A stretch of DNA of 64,000 bases from Arthrobacter sp. Soc17.1.1.1 (GCF_036867195.1 NZ_JBAJII010000001.1:3224001-3288000), one strand, 5' to 3'. Counted from the first letter of the stretch, positions 25,518-34,257 are shown. Notes: generated by a model not told the origin, from the sequence alone. Program-made: numbers and translations.

Positions 25518-27137
25518 ATGCTGTTTCCCCTTTCGCCGTCACTGTCCCGCACCCGACGCGTCACTTCCGGGCTCACGGCAGGACTCCTCGCGGCTGCCGT
25601 CGTCGCCGGTCCCGCGGTCGCTGCACCGAAACCACTCCCACTGGACCTCAGCACCGCCGGTGTCTCCGAAGTCCAGGCGGGCCTTGCCTCCCGCAGCTTC
25701 ACCTCCGAAGCCCTGGTGCAGGCCTACCTGGAGCGCATCGACGCACTGAGCATCAACGGACCCCACCTGAACTCGGTGCGTGCCATCAACCCCGCTGCGC
25801 TGGCCGATGCGAAGGTGCTGGACGCCGAGCGCAAGAAGGGCACGATCCGTGGGCCGCTGCACGGTGTGCCTGTGCTCGTGAAGGACAACATCGACGTCGC
25901 CGGCATGCCCACCACTGCCGGTTCAGTTGCGCTCGCAAACTCTTTTCCCGCTGCCGATGCTCCGATGATCACCGAGCTGAAAAAGGCCGGTGCGATCATC
26001 ATCGGGAAGACGAACCTGACCGAGTTCGCGAACTTCATGACCAACGGGATGCCCGCAGGGTACAGCTCACTCGGCGGCCAGGTACTCAACCCGTATGACG
26101 CCAGCCAGACGCCGAGCGGTTCCAGTGCCGGCTCGGGATCGGCCGGGGCAGCAGGGCTTGCGACACTCACCATCGGCACGGAGACCTCCGGATCCATTCT
26201 CAGCCCCGCCCGAGCCAATTCGCTGGTGGGCGTGAAGCCGACGGTGGGTATTGCGAGCCGGACCGGGATCATCCCGATCTCCGGCACGCAGGACACCGCG
26301 GGCCCCATGACGAAGTCCGTGTACGACGCTGCGGTCCTCCTGGGCGCCATGACCGGTGTCGACCCTGAAGATCCCGCAACGGCGGCGAACCCGAGCGACA
26401 ACGTGGACTTCACGACGGCCCTCAGTGACAGCGCCCTGGAGGGAGCCCGGCTCGGCTACATCGCGAGCAACACCGACCCTGTGTACACGGCATCGCTCGA
26501 GGCGTTGCGTGTGCAGGGTGCGACCTTGGTTCCCGTCACCGTCGGCGGCACCGCGGCGCCGAGCATCCTCACCCTGGAGTTCGAACGGGACCTCAACACC
26601 TATCTGGCGCGCCTTCCGGAGAACGCCCCGATGGACACGCTCAGCGACATCATCGCCTACAACAGTGCCAACGCACCGGCGGCGCTGAAGTTCGGGCAGA
26701 CGCTCCTGACGGACTCGGAAGCAGTCGATCTCGACGATCCGGCACAGCTGGCGCAGTACGAGGCAGCACGTGATACCGGCCTGGCTGAGACCCGGGCCGC
26801 TATCGACACCGTGTTGACCGCGAACGACCTCGACGCGATCGTTTCCAACTCGGCAACGACAGGTGTCGGTGCGCGAGCGGGTTACCCCTCCGTGATCGTG
26901 CCGTCAGGCTACTCGGAGGCCAATCGGAGGCCGTCGGGAGTCGTGTTCCTCGGGACTGCCTGGAGTGAAGCGGACCTCCTTGGTTTCGCCTATGACTTCG
27001 AGCAGGCCACCAAGGCCTGGCAGTCGCCGCAGAACATCAACCCGTCCCTGTTCCGCTGCACATCAGTGGTCTCACCCTCGGAGTGGGACTCCTCCTGCAC
27101 CACCACGACGACGAAACCAGGCAAGGGCAAGAAATAG
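25518..27137 (+). CDS. Exported amidase (amidase signature family)
   Basis: 539 residues. A signal peptide (basic SRTRR, hydrophobic LTAGLLAAAVVAGPAVAA, cleavage after about residue 36) sends it out of the cell. The catalytic set is canonical: Lys122 (VLVKDNIDVAG), cis-Ser203 (SGSSAGSGSAG) and Ser226 (GTETSGSILSPA). It probably hydrolyses an amide or peptide-amide in the medium or envelope. The C-terminus is Thr/Lys-rich (TTTTTKPGKGKK). The ATG at 25518 follows ACCAGGA closely. The coding sequence uses more A/T-ending codons than its neighbours, which may mean it was acquired more recently. It ends in a terminator shared with the convergent small gene. Confidence 0.93.
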   Translation: MLFPLSPSLSRTRRVTSGLTAGLLAAAVVAGPAVAAPKPLPLDLSTAGVSEVQAGLASRSFTSEALVQAYLERIDALSINGPHLNSVRAINPAALADAKVLDAERKKGTIRGPLHGVPVLVKDNIDVAGMPTTAGSVALANSFPAADAPMITELKKAGAIIIGKTNLTEFANFMTNGMPAGYSSLGGQVLNPYDASQTPSGSSAGSGSAGAAGLATLTIGTETSGSILSPARANSLVGVKPTVGIASRTGIIPISGTQDTAGPMTKSVYDAAVLLGAMTGVDPEDPATAANPSDNVDFTTALSDSALEGARLGYIASNTDPVYTASLEALRVQGATLVPVTVGGTAAPSILTLEFERDLNTYLARLPENAPMDTLSDIIAYNSANAPAALKFGQTLLTDSEAVDLDDPAQLAQYEAARDTGLAETRAAIDTVLTANDLDAIVSNSATTGVGARAGYPSVIVPSGYSEANRRPSGVVFLGTAWSEADLLGFAYDFEQATKAWQSPQNINPSLFRCTSVVSPSEWDSSCTTTTTKPGKGKK

Positions 27138-27153
27138 GCCGGAAGTTCAGGGT

Positions 27154-27186
27154 AGAGGCCGCTGCTTCGCCGAGGTGGCGGCCTCT
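27154..27186. terminator. Bidirectional terminator hairpin
   Basis: Nine-bp stem AGAGGCCGC/GCGGCCTCT with a 15-nt loop, between the exported amidase gene and the convergent small membrane-protein gene. Confidence 0.65.
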
Positions 27187-27206
27187 CCATGAAGTGGACA
27201 TGCGCG

Positions 27207-27476
27207 TCAGAGACCGGTGACGTCAACGTCCCCGCGATCCGGTCTGCGGTTGAGGTATGCGGTCAGGAACACCACGAGGGTGGCCAGAACGGCTGCGACG
27301 ATGACGACCCAGGCCGCCGACATACCGGTGAGGCCCTTCAGCGCCGCGAAGAAGAGCGGCCACAGGAACAGCCAGAACAGGGGATTCATCAACCTGCTCC
27401 GTAGGCGGGAGCGACGAATGGTGGCCCTACGGTGACGTGAAGCGCTGCTGTCCTGGTACTTGTCGGATGCACTCAT
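27207..27476 (-). CDS. Small membrane protein, unknown function
   Basis: 89 residues. A basic N-terminal part (SASRHRRATIRRSRLRSRL) is followed by two close hydrophobic helices (MNPLFWLFLWPLFFAALKGL and AAWVVIVAAVLATLVVFLTAYL) and an acidic tail. I do not recognise a family. The ATG at 27474-27476 has AGGGACC just upstream. It lies 50 bp after the NodB-like gene on the same strand, so it may be the last gene of the SDR-YcaO-NodB set. Confidence 0.7.
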   Translation of the reverse strand: MSASDKYQDSSASRHRRATIRRSRLRSRLMNPLFWLFLWPLFFAALKGLTGMSAAWVVIVAAVLATLVVFLTAYLNRRPDRGDVDVTGL

Positions 27477-27526
27477 GGTCCCTACCCTCGCATCCGCCAC
27501 GGCCCGGTGCGGTGAGGTCGAGTCGG

Positions 27527-28378
27527 CTACTGCTGACGATCGCCTGCCTGGATGGTCTCCCAGGACCAGTTGGAGATGAGTCCGGTGACCCCGAGCTCCC
27601 GCAGGCGCTGGTTCCCGAGCAGGCGCTCGTCGAAGCGTGCACCCCCGCACCACGCGCCCACGCGGGGAGCACGGCCGGCCATACCGGTGAGCCGGTGCAC
27701 GACGTCGGTCACCTCTGCGGCCTCCGATGCGGGGGTGATCTCGTCCGCCGTGCGGTGGGTGAGTGTGTGGAAGCCGAGCTCGTGCCGTTGCGCCAGGGCG
27801 GTCAGCTCGTCGTCACCCAGCGTCCCGGCGCGGTCGTCCTCCACCTCGAGGGCGATGGGCAGGATCAGGACGGGGAGCGCGAGGCGTTCACAGATCGGGA
27901 CGACCATCTCCGCGGCGTCCCTGTACCCGTCGAACAGGAGGACCATGATCCGTGGGTGCGGCCCGGCGGGGTCCCCGTCCGGCAGGATGTCCCGCAGCCT
28001 CGCGAGCCTGTGCAGGCGCTCGTGGACGGCCCCGCGGTGGTCCTGCTCGACGTCGTGGAAATTCAGGGTCAGGCGCGGGATCGCCGACAGCTCGTCCCGG
28101 GACCAGCCGGCGCCGACACTCCCGAGCAGCAGCTCCCCGAGGACGCTCTGCAGGACATAGGCCTCGTAGCTGAACGGCGCGGGCCGCCGGAGCACTTCGG
28201 GCAACGGAGCCAGGAGGGCCGGGATCAGCGCGGACGGATCGGCGCCGCCCGCGACGGCGTCATCGTCGAGCAGGACCACCGGCACTCCGCCGGGGCGCTC
28301 GCCCTGATCGAGGATGTAGGCCTCGAGCTCGTCGGCCCTGCCGGCGTCGACCGGCCCGCCGGATCCCGCGGGGGCCAT
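27527..28378 (-). CDS. Polysaccharide deacetylase (NodB-like) fold protein, divergent
   Basis: 283 residues without a signal peptide. The middle contains MVLLFDGYRDAAEMVVPICERL followed by LALPVLILPIALE and then LGFHTLTHRT, which aligns with the TFDDG and HxxxH motifs of NodB-type deacetylases. The first motif reads LFDGY rather than FDDG, so one metal-binding or catalytic Asp may be missing. The HTLTH pair is intact. The first third (up to about residue 100) is not part of the deacetylase fold and is unrecognised. The ATG at 28376-28378 overlaps the YcaO stop (TGATG), so the two are translationally coupled. The lack of an export signal is unusual for a polysaccharide enzyme. Confidence 0.7.
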   Translation of the reverse strand: MAPAGSGGPVDAGRADELEAYILDQGERPGGVPVVLLDDDAVAGGADPSALIPALLAPLPEVLRRPAPFSYEAYVLQSVLGELLLGSVGAGWSRDELSAIPRLTLNFHDVEQDHRGAVHERLHRLARLRDILPDGDPAGPHPRIMVLLFDGYRDAAEMVVPICERLALPVLILPIALEVEDDRAGTLGDDELTALAQRHELGFHTLTHRTADEITPASEAAEVTDVVHRLTGMAGRAPRVGAWCGGARFDERLLGNQRLRELGVTGLISNWSWETIQAGDRQQ

Positions 28379-29943
28379 CAACGCTCGCCGAGGGCGCGTC
28401 GGGCGGCGTGCCGCCCGGGTTCCCGATAGATCGGCAGCAGTCCGGCGGCCACCGCGTCGACGGCATCGCGGTCGAACCAGGCCGGACCGCCGAGCCGTTC
28501 CTCGGCGTCGGGCGTCAGGATGACCTCACGCCACCCGGCGCCGTCGGGCCGCCGGCCCACGCGCGCGAGATCGTCCCGGCCGTCCTCGACCAGCCTGCGG
28601 ACGCCGGCCTCGCCGATCCTGCCGTAGGCCACCGTCTCCACCTCGGTCCCGGGCACCACGACCTTCACCGCGCGGGCCGCACCGTCCCCGTGCACCTCCG
28701 GCGGGGTCAGATCGGCCACGAGGATCTCGAGGCCATGCCCGGCGAGGATCACCGACGGGTCCGCCGCCGGGTCGGTCGGCAGGTCGCCGAACCGGACGAC
28801 CGACCGGCGGGAGAAGATCGTCGCGTCGAGGCGGGCCCGCACCGCCGTGTCCTGCTCCGCGCCGACGCTCAGCCAGGCCACGGTCGCCTCGAGGACGCGT
28901 GGCTCCTCGGCGGACGGGTCGACGACCGACAGCGCGTCGTCGAGGTAGTCCTGCGGCGCGACGTCACGGACCGCGGCCAGGGGGCCGTGCATGAACGCCT
29001 TGCGGGCCCGGGCGGACGCGAACTCGAGGACCGCCTTCCGGAGCGCAACATCGCGGTCGGGGTGTGCCGCCTCGCCGCAGGCCGTGGCGACGACGAGATC
29101 GTCGCCGGGTGCGTGCCCCACCACGTACAGGTTCGGCACCCCGCGGTCCACCGAGGCGATCTTCACGATGACGTCCACCCCGGCGGCGCGCAGGGCATCG
29201 AGCGCCTCGCGCGTCTCGCGGTCGCCGTCGTCCGGTCCCAGTTCGACAACGGCGCCGCGGTCGAGGGCTCTGAAGGAGAGGCCGTTGCCGTCGCGCTGGA
29301 GGATCTCGAGGACGCCGTGGAGGACGGCCTGCCGCAGGCTCGTCCCCGCGCCCATGCCGTTCGCCACGGGCATCAGGAGGCGCTCCCCCGTGTCGTGGTG
29401 GCCCAGCTCCGAGGGGCTGCTCGCCACGAGGTCCACCGGCACGAGCACCGTCTCATCATCGAGTTCGAGGGCCGGTGGGATCGAAGGGTCCGCGCTGCCG
29501 GTGCCGTCCCCGGCCGGGACGGCGTGGGCGCGCCGCATCGGCACCCAGGTCAGGGTCATGTCGTCGCGGTAGGCGGAGCCCGCCGGCAGCCCGAGCGTCC
29601 TCGGGTCGGCGACCCGCTCCACGCCCAGCCGCGACCGCAGATCCGTGTAGGACCCTGCGGTCCGTCCGAGGCGCTCGAACGCCAGGTGGGAGAAGACGCC
29701 CTCGACGGTCTCCCCCAGCGCGCCGACGCGCGCCTGTGCCGCGGAGGGGCCGTAACCGACGCCGCCCATCCCCGCACCCGGGTGCCGGCTCCGCCACCAG
29801 GTGGCCCACGTGGGGACACCGGACCGGTCGAGGCCGTCGATGGCGAACTGTGCGCGCAACCCCGGCAGCGCGGCCTCGTATGCCTCCGCGGCGGCCGCGA
29901 GCGATCCGGCCGTCGACGGCGAATCGGTGCTCCTGTGCATCAT
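28378..29943 (-). CDS. YcaO domain protein
   Basis: 521 residues. YcaO enzymes use ATP to activate peptide backbone amides, making azolines, thioamides or amidines, or supporting RimO. The family stretches are visible: LGETVEGVFSHLAFE (E-rich ATP/Mg segment), VANGMGAGTSLRQAVLHGVLEILQRDG and TACGEAAHPDRDVALRKAVLEFASA. The C-terminus (ARRALGER) lacks the PxPxP tail of azoline-forming YcaOs. No E1-like protein, FMN dehydrogenase, TfuA or obvious precursor peptide is adjacent. The ATG at 29943 is followed at once by a second ATG. It overlaps the NodB-like gene and lies 63 bp after an SDR gene. Substrate unknown. Confidence 0.88.
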   Translation of the reverse strand: MMHRSTDSPSTAGSLAAAAEAYEAALPGLRAQFAIDGLDRSGVPTWATWWRSRHPGAGMGGVGYGPSAAQARVGALGETVEGVFSHLAFERLGRTAGSYTDLRSRLGVERVADPRTLGLPAGSAYRDDMTLTWVPMRRAHAVPAGDGTGSADPSIPPALELDDETVLVPVDLVASSPSELGHHDTGERLLMPVANGMGAGTSLRQAVLHGVLEILQRDGNGLSFRALDRGAVVELGPDDGDRETREALDALRAAGVDVIVKIASVDRGVPNLYVVGHAPGDDLVVATACGEAAHPDRDVALRKAVLEFASARARKAFMHGPLAAVRDVAPQDYLDDALSVVDPSAEEPRVLEATVAWLSVGAEQDTAVRARLDATIFSRRSVVRFGDLPTDPAADPSVILAGHGLEILVADLTPPEVHGDGAARAVKVVVPGTEVETVAYGRIGEAGVRRLVEDGRDDLARVGRRPDGAGWREVILTPDAEERLGGPAWFDRDAVDAVAAGLLPIYREPGRHAARRALGER

Positions 29944-30006
29944 GACCCCCAGTAGAGCACACGCCCCCGGCGGGCGCAGGAGGCTGGAATTCGCCGTCCG
30001 CCGGTG

Positions 30007-30690
30007 CTAGAATGCCGTGGAGGGCAGGTCCCGCTCGCCGTCACGGATAGCGGTGACGATGCGTCCTGCCACGTCCGCCGGGTCCTTGCCCTGCGGCAGC
30101 CGCGGCGCCTCCCCGGCGATGGGCCGCGTGGCGAGCCCGGTCTCGGTGTGCGGTGGTCGCGCGTCGAGCACCCGGACGCCCTGCCGGCGCAGTTCCAGTG
30201 TCAGCGCCTTCCCGTAGGCGCTCAGCCCCGCCTTGGTGGCCGAGTACGCGGCCATGCCCGCCGTGGGGCTCTCGGCGACGACGGCGCTGATCTGCGCGAT
30301 GAAGGAGCCCTTTCCGAGCGAGGGGGCGACCGCGCGGATGAGCCGCATGTAGCCGAGGAGGTTGACGAGCACGAGTTCGTCGAGGGTGTCGTCGTCCACC
30401 TCGACGGCAGGACCGAAGGCCACGACGCCGGAGGCGAACACCAGGCCGTCGAGGGGGCGCCCATAGACGGCGGCGGCGATGTCCGCCGGTCCCGTGGGCC
30501 TGCCGAGATCCGCTGCGGCGTGGGCGACGACGGCGTCGCCCAGTTCCTCCACGAGGCCCGCCAGTTTGTCCCCGGACCGGCCGGACAGGGTCAGCTGGGC
30601 GCCCTCCGCCGCGAGCTGCCGCGACAGTTCGGCACCGAGGACCCCTGTGGCGCCGACGACGAGGACATGGGCACCGCTCAGCTCGGTCAT
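30007..30690 (-). CDS. Short-chain dehydrogenase/reductase
   Basis: 227 residues with a classical Rossmann fold. The nucleotide site is HVLVVGATGVLGAEL near residues 8-22, and the catalytic stretch has ISAV followed by YSATKAGLSAYGKAL, giving the Ser-Tyr-Lys set. Arg in LSGRSGDKL suggests a preference for NADP(H). It probably reduces or oxidises a small carbonyl or hydroxyl compound. The ATG at 30688-30690 has TACACT 6 nt upstream, a leaderless start. It is first in a same-strand run with YcaO and NodB-like genes, so it may supply a substrate or modify a product, though the 63-bp gap leaves this open. Confidence 0.9.
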   Translation of the reverse strand: MTELSGAHVLVVGATGVLGAELSRQLAAEGAQLTLSGRSGDKLAGLVEELGDAVVAHAAADLGRPTGPADIAAAVYGRPLDGLVFASGVVAFGPAVEVDDDTLDELVLVNLLGYMRLIRAVAPSLGKGSFIAQISAVVAESPTAGMAAYSATKAGLSAYGKALTLELRRQGVRVLDARPPHTETGLATRPIAGEAPRLPQGKDPADVAGRIVTAIRDGERDLPSTAF

Positions 30691-30696
30691 GCGCAG

Positions 30697-30702
30697 AGTG
30701 TA
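30697..30702 (-). promoter_or_regulatory. -10 box (TACACT) of leaderless SDR gene
   Basis: TACACT on the minus strand is followed by 6 nt and the ATG at 30690. Confidence 0.55.
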
Positions 30703-30782
30703 GCAACGCCCTCCGACGCCCTCAGGGGGTGCGTCCCCGGACGGTTCCGCACCGCACCGGTCCCGTTCACGCCGGCCCCGTC

Positions 30783-30788
30783 TACAGT
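30783..30788 (+). promoter_or_regulatory. -10 box (TACAGT) of leaderless DUF4287 gene
   Basis: TACAGT is followed by 6 nt and the ATG at 30795. It is back to back with the SDR promoter. Confidence 0.55.
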
Positions 30789-30794
30789 GTGGGC

Positions 30795-31373
30795 ATGGGT
30801 GAGATGCAGAGCTGGCAGGCCATGGTCGGGACCAACGCGGCGCGGCTGGTCCGCACCACGGGCCGGACGCCGGCGGACTGGGCCGCGGATGCCCGCGCGG
30901 CCGGGATCAGCACCCGCGAGGAGCTGTCCCGCTGGCTGAAGGGCCAGGGGATCACCGGGTACAACCTGATGAGCATCGACTGGGAGGTCTTCGGGCCCCC
31001 CGAGTTCTTCCGGCTCTCCGCCGACGAGCTCTACGCCGCCCAGTACGCCGACCGGCCGGCTCTCCGACCGCTCGCCGACAAAATCCTGCTGTGGGCCACG
31101 GAGACCCCGGAGGTCACCCTCCAGATGCGCAAGACCTACGTCTCGCTCCAGACGCCGCGCCGGAAGTTCGCCCAGCTCACACCCAGCACCAAGACAGCGG
31201 TGGACGTGTTCTTCCGGCTGGCGGTGCCCGACCTGCCCGGCCTCGAACCCGTCCGCACCACGGATCCGTTCGCCTGGCGCATCCGCCTGCGGCACGTGGA
31301 CGACGTCGACGAGGCCCTCCTGCGCGCGCTCAGCGCTGCACGGGAGGATAGCCTCGGTCATTCCTCCGCTTGA
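30795..31373 (+). CDS. DUF4287/DUF5655 domain-containing protein
   Basis: 192 residues. The N-terminal 65 residues (WQAMVGTNAARLVRTTGRTPADWAADA..., then LSRWLKGQGITGYNLMSIDWEVFG) match the DUF4287 pattern. The second part (LADKILLWATETPEVTLQMRKTYVSL, then TPRRKFAQLTPSTKTAVDVFFRL) matches DUF5655. Such proteins are widespread in Actinobacteria and are sometimes likened to DUF1801-type proteins; their role is unknown. The start at 30795 is supported by the -10 box 6 nt upstream. The 3' end overlaps the convergent PspA-like gene by 44 bp. Confidence 0.82.
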   Translation: MGEMQSWQAMVGTNAARLVRTTGRTPADWAADARAAGISTREELSRWLKGQGITGYNLMSIDWEVFGPPEFFRLSADELYAAQYADRPALRPLADKILLWATETPEVTLQMRKTYVSLQTPRRKFAQLTPSTKTAVDVFFRLAVPDLPGLEPVRTTDPFAWRIRLRHVDDVDEALLRALSAAREDSLGHSSA

Positions 31374-32031
31374 GCTCGTCGAGTTCCTGCTGGGCGGCGG
31401 CCTCCGCCTCGAGCTCCTCGAACGCCTGCTGCAGGCGCGGGGAGGACGGATCCGTCCACGACAGTTCCTCTCGCGCCTGCGCCTGCGCTTCGAAGCGCCG
31501 CACCTCGAGCTCAGCACTGCGCCGGGCGGCCTCGATCGCCGCCGCCTCGCGGCTCGACGATGCCAGCGCATCATGGACGCCGATCGCAGCCTGCGCCGCG
31601 GCCCGGCGCGCCAGCATGGCGTCGTACTCCAGGGCGTTCTGCTGCACGCGCTGCTCGAGCCGTCGTACGTCGTCGTGGAGCCGGCGGGCCTGCTGCTCCG
31701 CCTCGCGCAACTGCCGGGTGAGGGTCTCGAGGCGGCGCCGTGCGGTCATCGACTCGCGGATGGCGGCCCGGGCGGCGTCGTCGTCCCCCCGCTGCACCGC
31801 GGCGGCCGCTGCGGCCTCGACCCGGTTCACGTAGTCGGCGGCCTCGTTCGCGGCGAGGCCCACGCGGTGGTGGTGCGCTGCGACGTCCGCGGCACCCCGC
31901 CGCGCCTGGTCGAGCAGTGTCCGCTGGGCCTGCTGCGCGGCCTGCGCCTGCGCCCGCGGGTCCTCCTTCGACTCGGCCGCGGCGTAACGGTTGGCCTGCA
32001 CGATGCGCGTGATACGGCGTTTGATCGTCAC
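31330..32031 (-). CDS. PspA/IM30 family-like coiled-coil protein
   Basis: 233 residues, almost entirely charged amphipathic helix from about residue 20 to 215 (repeated Ala/Arg/Glu-rich heptads), beginning MTIKRRITRIVQANRY. This is the architecture of PspA/Vipp1 proteins, which coat and stabilise stressed membranes, but the usual N-terminal amphipathic helix is weak, so I call it PspA-like. The start is a GTG (32029-32031) preceded by GGGGGT. A gene for a membrane-anchored helical protein lies 51 bp upstream on the same strand, and the pair is probably one operon. The end overlaps the convergent DUF4287 gene. Confidence 0.72.
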   Translation of the reverse strand: MTIKRRITRIVQANRYAAAESKEDPRAQAQAAQQAQRTLLDQARRGAADVAAHHHRVGLAANEAADYVNRVEAAAAAAVQRGDDDAARAAIRESMTARRRLETLTRQLREAEQQARRLHDDVRRLEQRVQQNALEYDAMLARRAAAQAAIGVHDALASSSREAAAIEAARRSAELEVRRFEAQAQAREELSWTDPSSPRLQQAFEELEAEAAAQQELDELKRRNDRGYPPVQR

Positions 32032-32082
32032 GGTGGGGACCCCCGGGTCGGTGAGCGGAGTGCGTCTACATGGTCCAACCGG

Positions 32083-32649
32083 TCACCAGGCCTGCCGGTT
32101 CCCGTAGCTGTTCCGCCAGGTGGTCATGGCGGAGATCTCGGTGCGCAGGCGGTTGGTGGCCTGCTCGAGCTGGAGCGTGTCGATGGACCGGGAGGTGTGC
32201 AGCAGGCACCGGCGCAGATCCGCCGAGAGCTCGTCGAGCGCCCGGGCCTGCGCGGCGAGGTCGGTGGTCCACTCCTGCTTCAGGGCGCGGTTCGGCTCAC
32301 GGTCGGCCGCGCGCAGCAGGTTCTCGAGCGAGTCCGCGGCCTGATCGATCTCGGCGGCGGCGCGGGGCAGGTCACCGACGGGGCGTCCCTGGGCAGCGGC
32401 CTCGGCGAGCGCGAGGTGGGTGGCGCGGGAGGAACGCCTGAGGTCGCCGATGAGCCGCGCCGGTTCCCGTGTCAGCCTGTCCGGCGCGTAGGCACGGGCG
32501 GCCAGCATGCCGCGGTCCCTGGTGCGCTCGATGATGCGCGATCGCCTCACCTTGCGCACCACGAGCCAGCCCGCCACGCCCGTCCCCGCGCCGAGGGCGG
32601 CCAGTACGCCGGCCCCGATCGCGAGGGCCTCGACGAACAGCTCAAACAT
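32083..32649 (-). CDS. Membrane-anchored helical protein
   Basis: 188 residues. One N-terminal transmembrane helix (about 5-29, VEALAIGAGVLAALGAGTGVAGWLVV) is followed by basic KVRRSR and then a helical, Leu- and Ala-rich cytoplasmic region. I do not recognise a named family. The ATG at 32647-32649 has CGGAGG 7 nt upstream. It is the first gene of a pair with the PspA-like gene and could be its membrane partner; that is inference from context. Confidence 0.75.
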   Translation of the reverse strand: MFELFVEALAIGAGVLAALGAGTGVAGWLVVRKVRRSRIIERTRDRGMLAARAYAPDRLTREPARLIGDLRRSSRATHLALAEAAAQGRPVGDLPRAAAEIDQAADSLENLLRAADREPNRALKQEWTTDLAAQARALDELSADLRRCLLHTSRSIDTLQLEQATNRLRTEISAMTTWRNSYGNRQAW

Positions 32650-32779
32650 GATGTGCCTCCGGGACGGGTTCCATCCTCCAAGTCTGCCCGCGCTCCCTGA
32701 CAAATTCCACCGGCACCCGGCGGCGAGGACCTGCGGGGCGCACCTCCGGGGGCGACGGCGGTCGCATGGGCGGCCGTGC

Positions 32780-33208
32780 CTAGTTCGCGGTGCGCTCGGT
32801 GTCGGGGCGCCAGACGACCAGCGCCTGGCTGCGGGGCCGGGGACGCTGGCCGCGGGCCAGCGTGACGACGTCGCCTGCGAGGCCGGCAGCGAACACGCGG
32901 CCCGACTCGGCGTGCATCCGGCGGGAGGCCAGTTCGGAGGACAGCTCGGTCACGCGCGCCTGCAGGGCGGCCACCTGGTTCTCGAGCTGCAGGATGCGGC
33001 GGATGCCCTCGAGGGACACGCCCTCCTGGGACAGCTTCTGGATCTCGCGCAGCGTGCCGACATCCTTCTGCGAGTAGCGCCTCGCCCGGCCGGGTGCCCG
33101 GCTGGGCGTGACGAGACCGAGCCGGTCGTACTGACGCAGTGTCTGCGGGTGCATGTCGGCGAGCTCGGCGGCCACCGAGATGACATAGATGGGCATCGTG
33201 TAGTCCAT
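32780..33208 (-). CDS. hspR: HspR, MerR family heat-shock repressor
   Basis: 142 residues. The MerR-type HTH (VISVAAELADMHPQTLRQYDRLGLVTPSR) and the following wing and dimer helix (LSQEGVSLEGIRRILQLENQV) are characteristic of HspR, which represses the dnaK operon and clpB by binding HAIR sequences, with DnaK as co-repressor in studied actinobacteria. The ATG at 33206-33208 has GGAAGGAGG upstream. It is the last gene of dnaK-grpE-dnaJ-hspR, 50 bp after dnaJ. HAIR sites are present upstream of dnaK and clpB in this window, closing a feedback loop. The C-terminus is basic and Pro-rich. Confidence 0.96.
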   Translation of the reverse strand: MDYTMPIYVISVAAELADMHPQTLRQYDRLGLVTPSRAPGRARRYSQKDVGTLREIQKLSQEGVSLEGIRRILQLENQVAALQARVTELSSELASRRMHAESGRVFAAGLAGDVVTLARGQRPRPRSQALVVWRPDTERTAN

Positions 33209-33258
33209 GGCGGGCCTCCTTCCGTCACCGGCTCTCCGGCGGTTGCTCGAGCGTACTG

Positions 33259-34257
33259 CTACAGGCGCGCCTTCGCGGCGAGCCCGGCGCGTGGGTCGGC
33301 GTCCTTCGTGGCATCGCGGAACGCTTCCACAGCGGCTTCGGCCTCCCTGGACAGGTTCTGCGGGACGACGACGTCGACGATCACGAGCAGGTCGCCCGTA
33401 CCCTTGGACGTCTTCACACCCCTGCCCTTCAGGCGCAGGGTCCGGCCTGATGGTGTTCCGGCCGGGACCTTCATCTTCACCATCTCGCCCGTGAGCGTGG
33501 GGACCTCGATCTGGGCGCCGAGCGCCGCCTCGGGGAAGCTGACGGGCACGTGCACGCGGATGTTGTCGCCGTCGCGCTTGAACAGCGGGTGGTCCTTCAC
33601 CGAGACGGTGACCATCAGGTCTCCCGGACCGGCCTGGCCCGGCTGCCCCTTGCCTTTCACACGGACCTTCTGCCCGTCCCTGATCCCCGCGGGGATGCGC
33701 ACGTCGATCTGCTCTCCCGAGGGTTCGCGCAGGCCGATGGTGGTGCCGTTGATCGATCCGCCGAAGGAGATGGTGGTGGTGGCCGTCCGGTCGGCGCCCT
33801 TCTGCGGACGCGTGGACTGGAAGCCGCCGGGGAACCCGTTGCCGCCCCCACCGCCGCCGAACAGGTCGGCGAACTCAGGGGGCAGGTTGCTGTTCGAGAA
33901 GCCGGTGCGCTGGCGTGTCCCCGTACCGGCGCCCTGGCCGAAGAGGTTCCCGAAGATGTCCTCGAAGCCCGCGCTGCCGCCGGCTCCCCCACCGGTGCCG
34001 CCGGCCGAGAACCGTGCTCCGCCGCCCATCGCGCGGATGGCGTCGTACTGCTGGCGCTGTTCGCCGTCGGACAGCACCGAGTACGCCTCGGAGACGTCCT
34101 TGAACGTCTTCTCCGACGAGGCATCACCCTGGTTCTGGTCAGGGTGGTACTTGCGGGCGAGCTTCCGGTAGGACTTCTTGATGTCGGTGTCGGAAGCATC
34201 CTTGGAGACACCGAGGATCTTGTAGAAATCCTTGTCGACCCAATCCTGACTAGCCAA
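33259..34257 (-). CDS. dnaJ: DnaJ/CbpA-type co-chaperone
   Basis: 332 residues. The J domain (about 8-75) has the HPD motif (KYHPDQNQ), a Gly/Phe-rich region follows, and then the two beta-barrel substrate-binding domains (DLMVTVSVKDHPLFKRDGDN is typical). There is no CxxCxGxG zinc-finger, so the protein is of the CbpA (class B) type although it sits in the dnaK operon. It delivers unfolded clients to DnaK and stimulates its ATPase. The start is a TTG (34255-34257) with AAAGGAGA 8 nt upstream; no ATG is available near it. A structured spacer of 206 bp separates it from grpE. Confidence 0.94.
   Translation of the reverse strand: MASQDWVDKDFYKILGVSKDASDTDIKKSYRKLARKYHPDQNQGDASSEKTFKDVSEAYSVLSDGEQRQQYDAIRAMGGGARFSAGGTGGGAGGSAGFEDIFGNLFGQGAGTGTRQRTGFSNSNLPPEFADLFGGGGGGNGFPGGFQSTRPQKGADRTATTTISFGGSINGTTIGLREPSGEQIDVRIPAGIRDGQKVRVKGKGQPGQAGPGDLMVTVSVKDHPLFKRDGDNIRVHVPVSFPEAALGAQIEVPTLTGEMVKMKVPAGTPSGRTLRLKGRGVKTSKGTGDLLVIVDVVVPQNLSREAEAAVEAFRDATKDADPRAGLAAKARL

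Noticed and set aside
28378..29943. Standard TOMM (azole) biosynthetic cluster
   Set aside because: No E1-like partner, FMN dehydrogenase or precursor peptide seen, and the YcaO lacks the PxPxP tail.
31330..31373. Convergent overlap as annotation error
   Set aside because: Both the DUF4287/DUF5655 and PspA-like frames are well supported to their stops, so a 44-bp 3' overlap is accepted.
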